From NCBI GenBank assembly GCA_937893145.1, contig CALBJW010000103.1:1-10489 (forward strand): a stretch of DNA of 10,489 bases, read 5' to 3'. The position numbers and the translations under genes were made by a program. This stretch comes from an uncultured Prevotellaceae bacterium. Its GTDB lineage: Bacteria; Bacteroidota; Bacteroidia; Bacteroidales; Bacteroidaceae. Below the pieces are notes generated by a model that made no database searches, was not told the origin of the DNA, and saw only the letters and a list, made by a program, of their open reading frames with translations. The number at the start of each line of letters is the position of its first letter. Within the stretch, counting starts at the first letter, position 1. Shown here piece by piece: positions 6,382 to 10,489 of this stretch.

Positions 6382-6738
6382 ATGAAGAATAAGCGTACTT
6401 ATTTGGACAGGATTGACGAGCAGGAGTTAGGTATCAAGCCAGGAACTACAGCAGAATCTACGGCACTTGAGTACATACCATATTGGGAACCCGACCCAAA
6501 ATGCGCATCGTGGTACTGCCATGGGGAGGTGTTTATTAAGGAAAACATTGTTTCTGTAAGGAACTATCGCGTTATAGGATTAGCAAACGCATGCAGTAAA
6601 GATAGAAATTTCTTCCTCAAAGGTTACAATGCTGCTTTGCGAGATGTCATTAACCTACTGAAAATTGAAGGAATACTAGAGGTTGACGAAACCGATTGTG
6701 CACCAGGTGACGTGTCCCCTTACGATATGATTTTTTGA
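6382..6738 (+). CDS. Protein of unknown function in the rep operon
   Basis: 118 residues starting MKNKRTYLDRIDEQELGIKPG. The middle (about 30-75) is rich in aromatic residues (YIPYWEPDPKCASWYCHGEVF) and the C terminus is acidic (VDETDCAPGDVSPYD). Cysteines at about 41 and 46 and one near 107 do not form an obvious zinc-binding pattern. There is no signal peptide or membrane segment. It follows 35 bp after the preceding gene and is probably in the same transcript as rep. I do not recognise the family. Confidence 0.8.
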   Translation: MKNKRTYLDRIDEQELGIKPGTTAESTALEYIPYWEPDPKCASWYCHGEVFIKENIVSVRNYRVIGLANACSKDRNFFLKGYNAALRDVINLLKIEGILEVDETDCAPGDVSPYDMIF

Positions 6739-6778
6739 GTTATCAACATAGTTATTAACATTCTAAATCCAAAAGTTT

Positions 6779-7069
6779 ATGCATGAACATGGAAAAGTTG
6801 TCTTCGTAGAAATCCCACGCGAAGGCGCATCAGAGAGAACAGGTGAAGTGTGGAAATCCCAAGACTTTGTCATAGAGATTGATGGACGATACACACGAAA
6901 GGTAAAGTTTAACCTGTATGGAGCCGAGAAGGTTGACAAGGCTCAGCTGCAAGTAGGCATGATTGTCGACGTTGATGCCGAGGTCGAAGCTCACGAGTAC
7001 CAAGGTAAGTGGTATAACGAAATTCGAGCTTGGCGAATCACTTGCAACGGAGTTAATATAGCAGGATGA
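6779..7069 (+). CDS. DUF3127-like OB-fold protein, candidate single-stranded-DNA-binding protein
   Basis: 96 residues, MHEHGKVVFVEIPREG and onward. The pattern GEVWKSQDFVIEIDGRY (about 22-38), KVKFNLYG (41-48), VGMIVDVDAEVEAHEY (59-74) and GKWYNEIRAWRI (76-87) matches the DUF3127 family of Bacteroidota, which looks like a short OB fold. In this place, last in a rolling-circle replication operon, the likely role is binding the displaced single strand, much as gpV does in filamentous phages. That function is inference. It is encoded 40 bp after its neighbour and just before a strong terminator. Confidence 0.82.
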   Translation: MHEHGKVVFVEIPREGASERTGEVWKSQDFVIEIDGRYTRKVKFNLYGAEKVDKAQLQVGMIVDVDAEVEAHEYQGKWYNEIRAWRITCNGVNIAG

Positions 7070-7104
7070 TTGTTTTCATTGGTTTAGTTTAAGTAGTTAT
7101 CTGG

Positions 7105-7140
7105 TCCGTCCCAGCTGTGAAGCTCGGACGGATTTTCTTT
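7105..7140 (+). terminator. Intrinsic terminator of the replication operon
   Basis: TCCGTCC (7105-7111) pairs with GGACGGA (7126-7132). Inside, AGCT pairs with AGCT around a GTGA tetraloop, and the stem is followed by TTTTCTTTTT. It ends the plus-strand transcript before the structured gene-free region. Confidence 0.88.
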
Positions 7141-7203
7141 TTCCTTCACCCAACGACTTTTGGCACACATCTTGTGCTACCAACGCACTATGCTTAAAAC
7201 ACC

Positions 7204-7219
7204 TCTTACGGAAGTAAGA
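7204..7219. repeat. Small hairpin with GGAA loop
   Basis: TCTTAC (7204-7209) and GTAAGA (7214-7219) form a perfect 6-bp stem around a GGAA tetraloop. A second pairing, AACTTTC (7241-7247) with GAAAGTT (7269-7275), follows it. Both lie just upstream of the iterons. Confidence 0.55.
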
Positions 7220-7302
7220 ACTTGGCAAGCTGGCTCTTCGAACTTTCTTCGATTTTTCTTTGATTTTTGAAAGTTTGCAGAGTTGAAGCCGAGGAGATCC
7301 TG

Positions 7303-7331
7303 TTGTGATGTCGTTGTGATCAATTTGTGAA
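7303..7331. repeat. Three phased iterons, origin-like
   Basis: TTGTGAT (7303-7309), TTGTGAT (7314-7320) and TTGTGAA (7325-7331) recur with a strict 11-bp period, so all face the same side of the helix. Such arrays are typical of initiator or regulator binding sites at replication origins. They lie 230 bp downstream of the rep operon and upstream of a strong hairpin. Confidence 0.65.
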
Positions 7332-7361
7332 CGCAGGTTCTCGCCACGACCAAACTTCAAT

Positions 7362-7390
7362 TTGTTGGCAGTTCGTTGGTGGTTCGTTGC
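7362..7390. repeat. Second group of phased short repeats
   Basis: GTTCGTTGG (7371-7379) and GTTCGTTGC (7382-7390) are 11 bp apart, and a looser relative, TTGTTGGCA, starts at 7362. The spacing equals that of the iterons at 7303-7331, so the whole 7303-7390 stretch may be one protein-binding platform. Confidence 0.5.
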
Positions 7391-7408
7391 TTGCCAGCGA
7401 GCCAACTC

Positions 7409-7447
7409 GGGGCGCGATGTGGCACTTTCTCGCCACATCACTGCCCC
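7409..7447. repeat. Hairpin next to the iterons (nick-site candidate)
   Basis: GATGTGGC (7416-7423) and GCCACATC (7432-7439) make a perfect 8-bp stem with an 8-nt loop, ACTTTCTC. Outer arms GGGGC (7409-7413) and GCCCC (7443-7447) extend it. Position and form suit a double-strand origin or a single-strand origin of rolling-circle replication. Confidence 0.6.
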
Positions 7448-7506
7448 TCTGCGCAAAGCGCATTTCCCGTGGCTGTTCGTTTCCTGCCTCGGAGCAAGTC
7501 GGGCGC

Positions 7507-7528
7507 GCGAGGCTGTAAACGGCCTCGC
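7507..7528. repeat. Hairpin with 8-nt loop
   Basis: GCGAGGC (7507-7513) and GCCTCGC (7522-7528) form a perfect 7-bp stem around TGTAAACG. Confidence 0.6.
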
Positions 7529-7661
7529 ACTGCCCTTCTTGTGCTGCGCGCATCTTCGTGGCTGGCTGACTGCGTGCTCGTCATCTTGCTCGTCAACGGA
7601 GTAAGCTACGGACAGAGCGTGCCATGCAAGCATTTCGCGCACTGTCCTACGCACTGTGGAC

Positions 7662-7678
7662 AAAAGTTACCAAACGCT
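7662..7678. repeat. Module repeat A, copy 1
   Basis: AAAAGTTACCAAACGCT, identical to 8048-8064. It is followed by an imperfect hairpin (GGGCGATAC/GTACCGCCC, 7680-7720) and then by repeat B copy 1. The sequence just upstream, GCACTGTGG, is also echoed before copy 2 (GCTCTGTGG). Confidence 0.85.
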
Positions 7679-7721
7679 CGGGCGATACACACTGCGGCAA
7701 AGCCACAGCGAGTACCGCCCT

Positions 7722-7745
7722 CGCTACAGCTGGAGCAAGGGGTGT
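7722..7745. repeat. Module repeat B, copy 1
   Basis: 24 bp beginning CGCTACAGCTGG, identical to 8097-8120. It lies 43 bp after repeat A copy 1 and is followed by the giant inverted repeat. Confidence 0.87.
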
Positions 7746-7762
7746 CCGTTGGGTGCTGTAAC

Positions 7763-7950
7763 CCCCCTGCCTTTTTCCTGCTGTGGCACACTGCTGCCTG
7801 GTGTCGCTGCCTGTGGCGCGTGGGGTATGGTGCTTTGGGGGTTTTGCCCTCCCTGCATACCCTCCCTGCAAACCCCCAAGGCACTATACCCCACTGATGC
7901 GCCCGCGTCATCGCCCCCAGGCAGCAGAGAGCCACAGCAGGGGCAGGGGG
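7763..7950. repeat. Giant imperfect inverted repeat (about 188 nt)
   Basis: Three nested arm pairs line up. CCCCCTG (7763-7769) pairs with CAGGGGG (7944-7950). 7777-7801 pairs with 7917-7941, with 22 of 25 positions complementary and a central ACA/AGA internal loop. 7821-7847 pairs with 7868-7893, complementary but for a wobble, one mismatch and one bulge. The apical loop is the 20-nt C/T-rich stretch 7848-7867, which overlaps a tandem CCCTCCCTGCA repeat (7847-7857 and 7860-7870). In single-stranded form this would be a very long hairpin. Confidence 0.85.
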
Positions 7951-7960
7951 AGAGCGGTAC

Positions 7961-7997
7961 GTGCCCGGCACTCCATCACAGATGGAGAGCCCGGCAC
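7961..7997. repeat. Tight 17-bp hairpin
   Basis: 7961-7977 and 7981-7997 are complementary at 15 of 17 positions around a 3-nt loop (ACA). It directly follows the giant inverted repeat. Confidence 0.75.
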
Positions 7998-8047
7998 ACA
8001 TTTTCTACATCGCTCCGCACGGCTTTGCGATGGCTCTGTGGCAGGTT

Positions 8048-8064
8048 AAAAGTTACCAAACGCT
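8048..8064. repeat. Module repeat A, copy 2
   Basis: Exact 17-bp copy of 7662-7678, 386 bp further on. It is again followed by a hairpin and then repeat B. Confidence 0.85.
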
Positions 8065-8068
8065 ACGC

Positions 8069-8092
8069 GCTGGCGCACTATCACGCGCCAGC
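8069..8092. repeat. Hairpin inside module 2, 8-nt loop
   Basis: GCTGGCGC (8069-8076) and GCGCCAGC (8085-8092) form a perfect 8-bp stem around ACTATCAC. It takes the place that the 7680-7720 hairpin has in module 1, although the sequence differs. Confidence 0.7.
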
Positions 8093-8096
8093 ACTC

Positions 8097-8120
8097 CGCT
8101 ACAGCTGGAGCAAGGGGTGT
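8097..8120. repeat. Module repeat B, copy 2
   Basis: Exact 24-bp copy of 7722-7745, 32 bp after repeat A copy 2 and followed by a long inverted repeat, as in module 1. Confidence 0.87.
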
Positions 8121-8134
8121 GTGCTAGCTGCGTG

Positions 8135-8261
8135 CCCTCTGCTGCGTAAAGAACATAATAGTCATTGTCCTCCCCTTGGGTTCTGCTGTGCTGAGATGGG
8201 GTAGTCGCCTCTGCTCGGTACCCTCGCGCCATCGAGTACCCCATCACAGCACGGCAGAGGG
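8135..8261. repeat. Long inverted repeat of module 2
   Basis: CCCTCTGC (8135-8142) pairs with GCAGAGGG (8254-8261). 8188-8203 pairs with 8237-8252 at 15 of 16 positions, ending in GGGGTA/TACCCC. The left side carries a 45-nt unpaired stretch (8143-8187), so the form is asymmetric. It parallels the giant inverted repeat of module 1 in position but not in sequence. Confidence 0.72.
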
Positions 8262-8428
8262 TATGATAATGGTATATTATGTTAAATACGCATCAGAGGA
8301 AAATTACATTTCCCTGCTTGGTCGTTGGTTGTCACCTTGCCCCCCGCCGCACAGATGCGCGTCGGGAGGCATGCCCGCCCCCCACCCCTATATACATTTC
8401 CCTGATTGCTCGCTCGCTGCCTCTGCGC

Positions 8429-8475
8429 GCCCGTCCGTCTGCCCCACTCCCTTCGGTCGGGGGCAGCCCGTCCGT
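8429..8475. repeat. UUCG-type hairpin bracketed by a direct repeat
   Basis: CTGCCCC (8439-8445) pairs with GGGGCAG (8460-8466), with a C-TTCG-G loop closed inside. GCCCGTCCGT occurs on both sides, at 8429-8438 and 8466-8475. The direct repeats could be left by an insertion of the hairpin or could be a binding site. Confidence 0.55.
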
Positions 8476-8525
8476 GCGCATTGTCCCACCCACCCACGGG
8501 GCTGGGGCGCTGGGGTGCGTGCCAT

Positions 8526-8559
8526 CCCCCTCTCCTCGGCTGAAGCCTCGTCGAGGGGG
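8526..8559. repeat. C/G-rich hairpin
   Basis: CCCCCTC (8526-8532) and GAGGGGG (8553-8559) pair, with GGC/GCC around TGAA inside. Just upstream, about 8498-8516, three G runs (GGGG three times) make G-quadruplex formation possible. Confidence 0.5.
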
Positions 8560-8712
8560 TCGCTCTGGCGTCGCTCCCGTTGGTCGCACCTTGTCGCTTT
8601 GGCTCGCCCCCCAGTGCCCCATCCCCTCCCTGTTTAATTCCTACGGCTTGCGTACTCATCGCAGCATCCGATCGTGATTTTTGTCACATTCCGTAGGTTA
8701 CTTTTCCATAGA

Positions 8713-8758
8713 GGTGCGGTAGTGTAACACCGCACCACATTTACGGTTCGAAAATGTG
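8713..8758. repeat. Two adjoining hairpins
   Basis: GGTGCGGT (8713-8720) pairs with ACCGCACC (8729-8736) around an 8-nt loop (AGTGTAAC). CACATTT (8736-8742) pairs with AAATGTG (8752-8758) around ACGGTTCGA. The arms share base 8736. The second loop contains GTTCGA as in tRNA T-loops, but no tRNA can be folded here. Confidence 0.6.
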
Positions 8759-9041
8759 AGTGGGGTCTCATAAAGAACTGTCAGCCACTGCAGTACATTC
8801 AAAAAATACCACCGACTGGCTGCTTTTTTATATTTTATTTAATGCCCTTCGGGGTTTTGGCTTTCCATCATACCTGCCAACGGGCGCGATTGAGTGTTAT
8901 CGGGCTATCCATCATCTTACCGCGCCCTCTTATGCCGCGACCCACCTGTCTGCGCGACACCATCATTTCCGAGCGCGACATGCCGACAGACTGCGGAGCG
9001 CCATCTGCCCTTTTTATATAATTTTAATGGTTTTGGGGGGT

Positions 9042-9058
9042 AATGCGCGTTGCGCATT
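9042..9058. repeat. Short perfect hairpin
   Basis: AATGCGC (9042-9048) and GCGCATT (9052-9058) around GTT. It lies beyond the end of the minus-strand operon but has no T tract on that strand, so it is not an obvious terminator. Confidence 0.5.
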
Positions 9059-9097
9059 GGGAAAGTGCTCGCTGGCTGCTATCCTTTTCCGCTCCTC

Positions 9098-9145
9098 GCC
9101 ATCGCTCTGTTCTCGCCCTTACGGGCTGCGCCTCAGAGCGATGGC
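9098..9145. repeat. 12-bp perfect hairpin at the end of the minus-strand operon
   Basis: GCCATCGCTCTG (9098-9109) and CAGAGCGATGGC (9134-9145) pair perfectly, with GCCC/GGGC (9115-9118, 9123-9126) inside. It begins 13 bases past the stop of the last minus-strand gene. It may protect the 3' end of that transcript or stop transcription with a factor; it lacks a T run. Confidence 0.65.
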
Positions 9146-9158
9146 TGCGGTGCGGCTG

Positions 9159-9323
9159 TTATGGTTTCAGTATGGCGTACAGTGCGCCAATACATAGGAT
9201 ACTCTCGATGCTGCAGAAAATTACTGCTCCCATGGGGGTTGCTCCATGTGCCAGTACTTGGATGTTTGCGGTTACCCAGCAGAAGAATAACATCCCACAC
9301 ATTGCTTTTCGTTTATTCTTCAT
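9159..9323 (-). CDS. 54-residue membrane protein, last gene of the minus-strand operon
   Basis: 54 residues read from an ATG at 9323 to a TAA at 9159: MKNKRKAMCGMLFFCWV and onward. A basic N terminus (KNKRK) is followed by two hydrophobic segments, about 8-25 and 31-52, so it is probably an inner-membrane hairpin with both ends inside. The start overlaps the upstream gene by 11 nt, as also happens at 9804-9814, which supports a real gene. Possible roles are a second holin or antiholin, a superinfection-exclusion protein or a small virion membrane protein. No family was recognised. Confidence 0.62.
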   Translation of the reverse strand: MKNKRKAMCGMLFFCWVTANIQVLAHGATPMGAVIFCSIESILCIGALYAILKP

Positions 9324-9573
9324 GGCTTGTCCTCCTCGTTATCCAAGTTATGTGTCCGTTTAGCATGTCATCCTCATACTCTACACTCTGTAGGCTCCTG
9401 GCTGTTGCCGTGGCTATGGCTCGTAGATTGCGCCATATAAGTATATCTTTATGGTTGCCCTCAATAGCATCTCTGTCAATCTCTCTTACAAGGTCATCAG
9501 CCTCTTGTGCCATGGCTGTTTGCATGGCTAAGATGTGCGCAGCGCGCACTTGAATGGTGGTGTAATTAAGCAT
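9313..9573 (-). CDS. Small helical protein of unknown function
   Basis: 86 residues starting MLNYTTIQVRAAHILAMQ. It is rich in A, E, D and R and almost entirely helix-forming. NLRAIATATARSL near residues 48-60 recalls the NALRAIGKTI stretch of the protein encoded at 190-423. It ends in a basic-acidic tail (ITRRTSHEE). No signal or membrane segment is seen. It lies 49 bp after the ribbon-helix-helix-like gene and overlaps the next gene by 11 nt. The function is unknown. Confidence 0.75.
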   Translation of the reverse strand: MLNYTTIQVRAAHILAMQTAMAQEADDLVREIDRDAIEGNHKDILIWRNLRAIATATARSLQSVEYEDDMLNGHITWITRRTSHEE

Positions 9574-9622
9574 AATTTGCGTGGCAGCTACCGGCTGTCT
9601 CGGTTTAGATCATTTTTTAATG

Positions 9623-9814
9623 TTACATCTCTCCCTCGAACTCGCGCACTATCAGATGGTCTATGAATGCGCTCTTGTTCTTTACTTCTCGTTCCAGATA
9701 GCCATGTGCCTTTTGGCTAATTCTCACAGAGAGGGCTATGTTTCGCCCTCTCTTCATCCTGCCGGAGTTCGCTCTAGCTCCTCCATGCGTCTGCTTTGGT
9801 TCTTTACTTTCCAT
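9623..9814 (-). CDS. Ribbon-helix-helix-like DNA-binding protein
   Basis: 63 residues. A basic N terminus with GGARANSGRMKRGR (11-24) is of the kind seen before the DNA-binding fold in many mobile-element proteins of Bacteroidota. It is followed by ALSVRIS (27-33) as the DNA-contacting strand and two helices, about 35-43 and 47-58 (NKSAFIDHLIVREF). That is the MetJ/Arc layout, which binds DNA as a dimer or higher oligomer. It is probably a transcription or copy regulator of this element. Candidate targets are the 22-bp-spaced repeats at 943-977, the inverted repeat at 4702-4748 and the iterons at 7303-7331; none is proven. The start overlaps the previous gene by 11 nt. Confidence 0.78.
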   Translation of the reverse strand: MESKEPKQTHGGARANSGRMKRGRNIALSVRISQKAHGYLEREVKNKSAFIDHLIVREFEGEM

Positions 9815-10049
9815 TGTTAATAAGTATTTGTATTTGCCATATTGCCTTAGCGATGTGGCATCGTGCGATGCCCAGCGCCTTGCGTTCTGTATCCGTGTAC
9901 CTGTAGATTTCGTGTGCCGTGCGTATGCTGTTGAGGGTCTGCCGTAGCTCTGCCACTGCTTTCTCCTCTTGCACTCGGTTCTTCGCTTTCGACTTTGAGC
10001 GTGGGAGCCATCCAGCCCCCACGTCCAGCATTATATCTCTTGCGCTCAT
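9804..10049 (-). CDS. Small basic protein of unknown function
   Basis: 81 residues starting MSARDIMLDVGAGWLP, then a basic stretch RSKSKAKNRVQEEKAVAEL (17-35) and a helical C-terminal half (ERKALGIARCHIAKAIWQIQ). Basic residues followed by helices could bind nucleic acid, but no motif is clear. The start overlaps the previous stop by 4 nt (ATGA), and its stop overlaps the regulator gene by 11 nt, so it is firmly within the operon. Confidence 0.76.
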   Translation of the reverse strand: MSARDIMLDVGAGWLPRSKSKAKNRVQEEKAVAELRQTLNSIRTAHEIYRYTDTERKALGIARCHIAKAIWQIQILINNGK

Positions 10050-10336
10050 AACACAGCATCATTGGCGATGATGGCAAATGACTCAAGCCCCATTTCCGTC
10101 TCGGACAGCTTGCCCTCTGCTATCTCAATATCGGTGACTGCATCTATAAGTAACTCATGCAGCCCTCTTGCATCCTCTGCCATCTCGTCCTCATTTGTGC
10201 TATCTATCAATGGTTGATACCTCGTATACCATTCGTCTCTGATGTCCTGCAACAAGTTGGACATTTCTTCTATCTTCAGTCTCATGCCGTGTATCTCGGT
10301 CACCATGCTCTGAACCTTCTTTATGTTTTCTCTCAT
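10046..10336 (-). CDS. Coiled-coil-like acidic protein of unknown function
   Basis: 96 residues starting MRENIKKVQSMVTEIH. Heptad-like spacing of L, I, M and V runs through about residues 5-40 (MRLKIEEMSNLLQDI) and again at 58-85 (LHELLIDAVTDIEIAEGKL), giving two probable long helices around an acidic middle (STNEDEMAEDA). It is strongly acidic, with no membrane segment. It is coupled by ATGA overlaps on both sides: with the joint-crossing gene (stop at 10333) and with the gene starting at 10049. The function is unknown; a structural or scaffolding-type helical hairpin is one idea. Confidence 0.78.
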   Translation of the reverse strand: MRENIKKVQSMVTEIHGMRLKIEEMSNLLQDIRDEWYTRYQPLIDSTNEDEMAEDARGLHELLIDAVTDIEIAEGKLSETEMGLESFAIIANDAVL

Positions 10337-10489
10337 TGGTCTTGTGTTTTGAAGTTATGTATTTCTAGTTGTCCATCTATTATGTTGTCTTTGGTGCTGG
10401 TTCTGTGAACGTAATTAAGCCCAAGTGTTATTAGGGTTTTACGTAGCACATACAGGTTTGCCAAGTGTTCTAATGGGTCGTCATCACCA
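10333..10489 (-). CDS. Small protein of unknown function, C-terminal part (gene crosses circle joint)
   Basis: This is the continuation of the gene that starts at 144; bases 10435-10489 repeat 1-55. The part from 10434 down to 10333 encodes the end of the 81-residue product, finishing LEIHNFKTQDQ before a TGA. Its stop overlaps the next ATG (10336) as ATGA. Confidence 0.8.
   Translation of the reverse strand, partial: GDDDPLEHLANLYVLRKTLITLGLNYVHRTSTKDNIIDGQLEIHNFKTQDQ
10435..10489. repeat. Terminal direct repeat, right copy (circle joint)
   Basis: Identical to 1-55. It should be trimmed when the circle is built. Confidence 0.93.

Larger units (their letters stand above)
7141..9158. other. 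About 2 kb without convincing genes, dense in hairpins and repeats
   Basis: Both transcription arms converge here. The open frames in it overlap one another on both strands, are rich in P, R, S, C and A, and cross hairpins, so they look like chance frames in C/G-rich DNA. The stretch holds iterons (7303-7390), hairpins with perfect stems, a giant inverted repeat (7763-7950) and two copies of a repeat-hairpin module (from 7662 and from 8048). It also holds C-rich and G-run tracts (8338-8625) and a further hairpin group (8713-9145). The rest of it, including 8567-8712 and most of 8830-9040, shows only weak pairings. A terminator-like CAGCCA/TGGCTG hairpin with a T tract lies at 8782-8830 on the plus strand. 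A replication origin, packaging signal or large RNA are the candidate roles. Confidence 0.75.

Noticed and set aside
7303..7390. CRISPR array
   Set aside because: The repeats are 7-9 bp with 11-bp period and no spacers of CRISPR length; no cas genes.
7097..7663. 188-codon minus-strand frame
   Set aside because: It covers the rep-operon terminator, the iterons and two hairpins, is rich in R, S and A without domain-like pattern, and is matched by overlapping frames on the other strand.
943..7667. Ten-base inverted match between ACTTTTGTCC (943-952) and GGACAAAAGT (7658-7667)
   Set aside because: A single 10-bp match in 10 kb is not far from chance, and nothing else links the two sites.
7376..8204. 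Plus-strand frames of 173 and 182 codons
   Set aside because: They overlap each other in different frames, run through the giant inverted repeat and have P/C/R/S-rich compositions typical of non-coding C/G-rich DNA.
8176..8637. 153-codon plus-strand frame whose inner part starts MIMVYYVKYASEEN
   Set aside because: The first twenty residues look protein-like, but the rest is proline- and serine-rich low-complexity sequence across hairpins and C tracts.
8282..8659. Minus-strand frame of 125 codons
   Set aside because: G/A/R-rich shadow of the C-rich tract, with no start context or neighbour linkage.
8713..8760. tRNA or tRNA-derived attachment site, from the GGTTCGAA sequence
   Set aside because: The arms form two simple hairpins; no acceptor stem, anticodon arm or CCA end can be placed, and no integrase is present.
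9050..9553. 167-codon plus-strand hydrophobic frame
   Set aside because: It lies antisense to two overlapping minus-strand genes that are tied into an operon, and crosses the 12-bp hairpin.

Overview
The window is a complete small circular replicon of about 10,434 bp, written out with its first 55 bases repeated at the end (1-55 = 10435-10489). A minus-strand gene reads cleanly across the joint and overlaps the next gene by an ATGA, so the circle is probably real. Promoters of the TTG-N20-TAnnTTTG type, weak or absent Shine-Dalgarno sequences, and DUF6266-, DUF5675- and DUF3127-like proteins point to a Bacteroidota host, probably a gut-type Bacteroidales. The genus cannot be fixed from sequence alone.

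Layout. A divergent promoter region (669-1030) fires both ways. Rightward, on the plus strand, come two tandem DUF6266-like genes (1031-3240) closed by a strong terminator. Next is a three-gene lysis-type cassette (3325-4456): a holin-like protein, a DUF5675 L,D-transpeptidase/carboxypeptidase-like enzyme, and a protein with the architecture of a unimolecular spanin. A short, promoter-driven, structured RNA ending in an intrinsic terminator (about 4501-4626) follows. Then comes a replication operon (4752-7069): a Rep_trans/gpII-like rolling-circle initiator, two unknown small proteins and a DUF3127 OB-fold protein that may bind single-stranded DNA, ended by a terminator.

Leftward, on the minus strand, an operon of eight small proteins (54-96 aa) runs from 668 through the circle joint to 9159. 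Most of its genes overlap by 4 or 11 nt. One encodes a ribbon-helix-helix-like regulator and the last a small membrane protein. The others are mostly short helical proteins of unknown function.

The two arms converge on about 2.1 kb without convincing genes (7070-9158). This is the most unusual part: three phased 11-bp iterons, a run of perfect hairpins (many with 8-nt loops), a roughly 188-nt giant inverted repeat, and a two-copy module in which a 17-bp repeat, a small hairpin, a 24-bp repeat and a long hairpin follow in the same order. It looks like a replication origin/packaging region or a large structured RNA locus.

Interpretation (inference): rolling-circle initiator, candidate ssDNA-binding protein, full lysis cassette and abundant DUF6266-like protein candidates together suggest a small phage, possibly ssDNA, rather than a plain plasmid. 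However, I see no recognisable capsid fold, packaging ATPase, Zot-like protein or integrase. The DUF6266 pair are the obvious virion-protein candidates.
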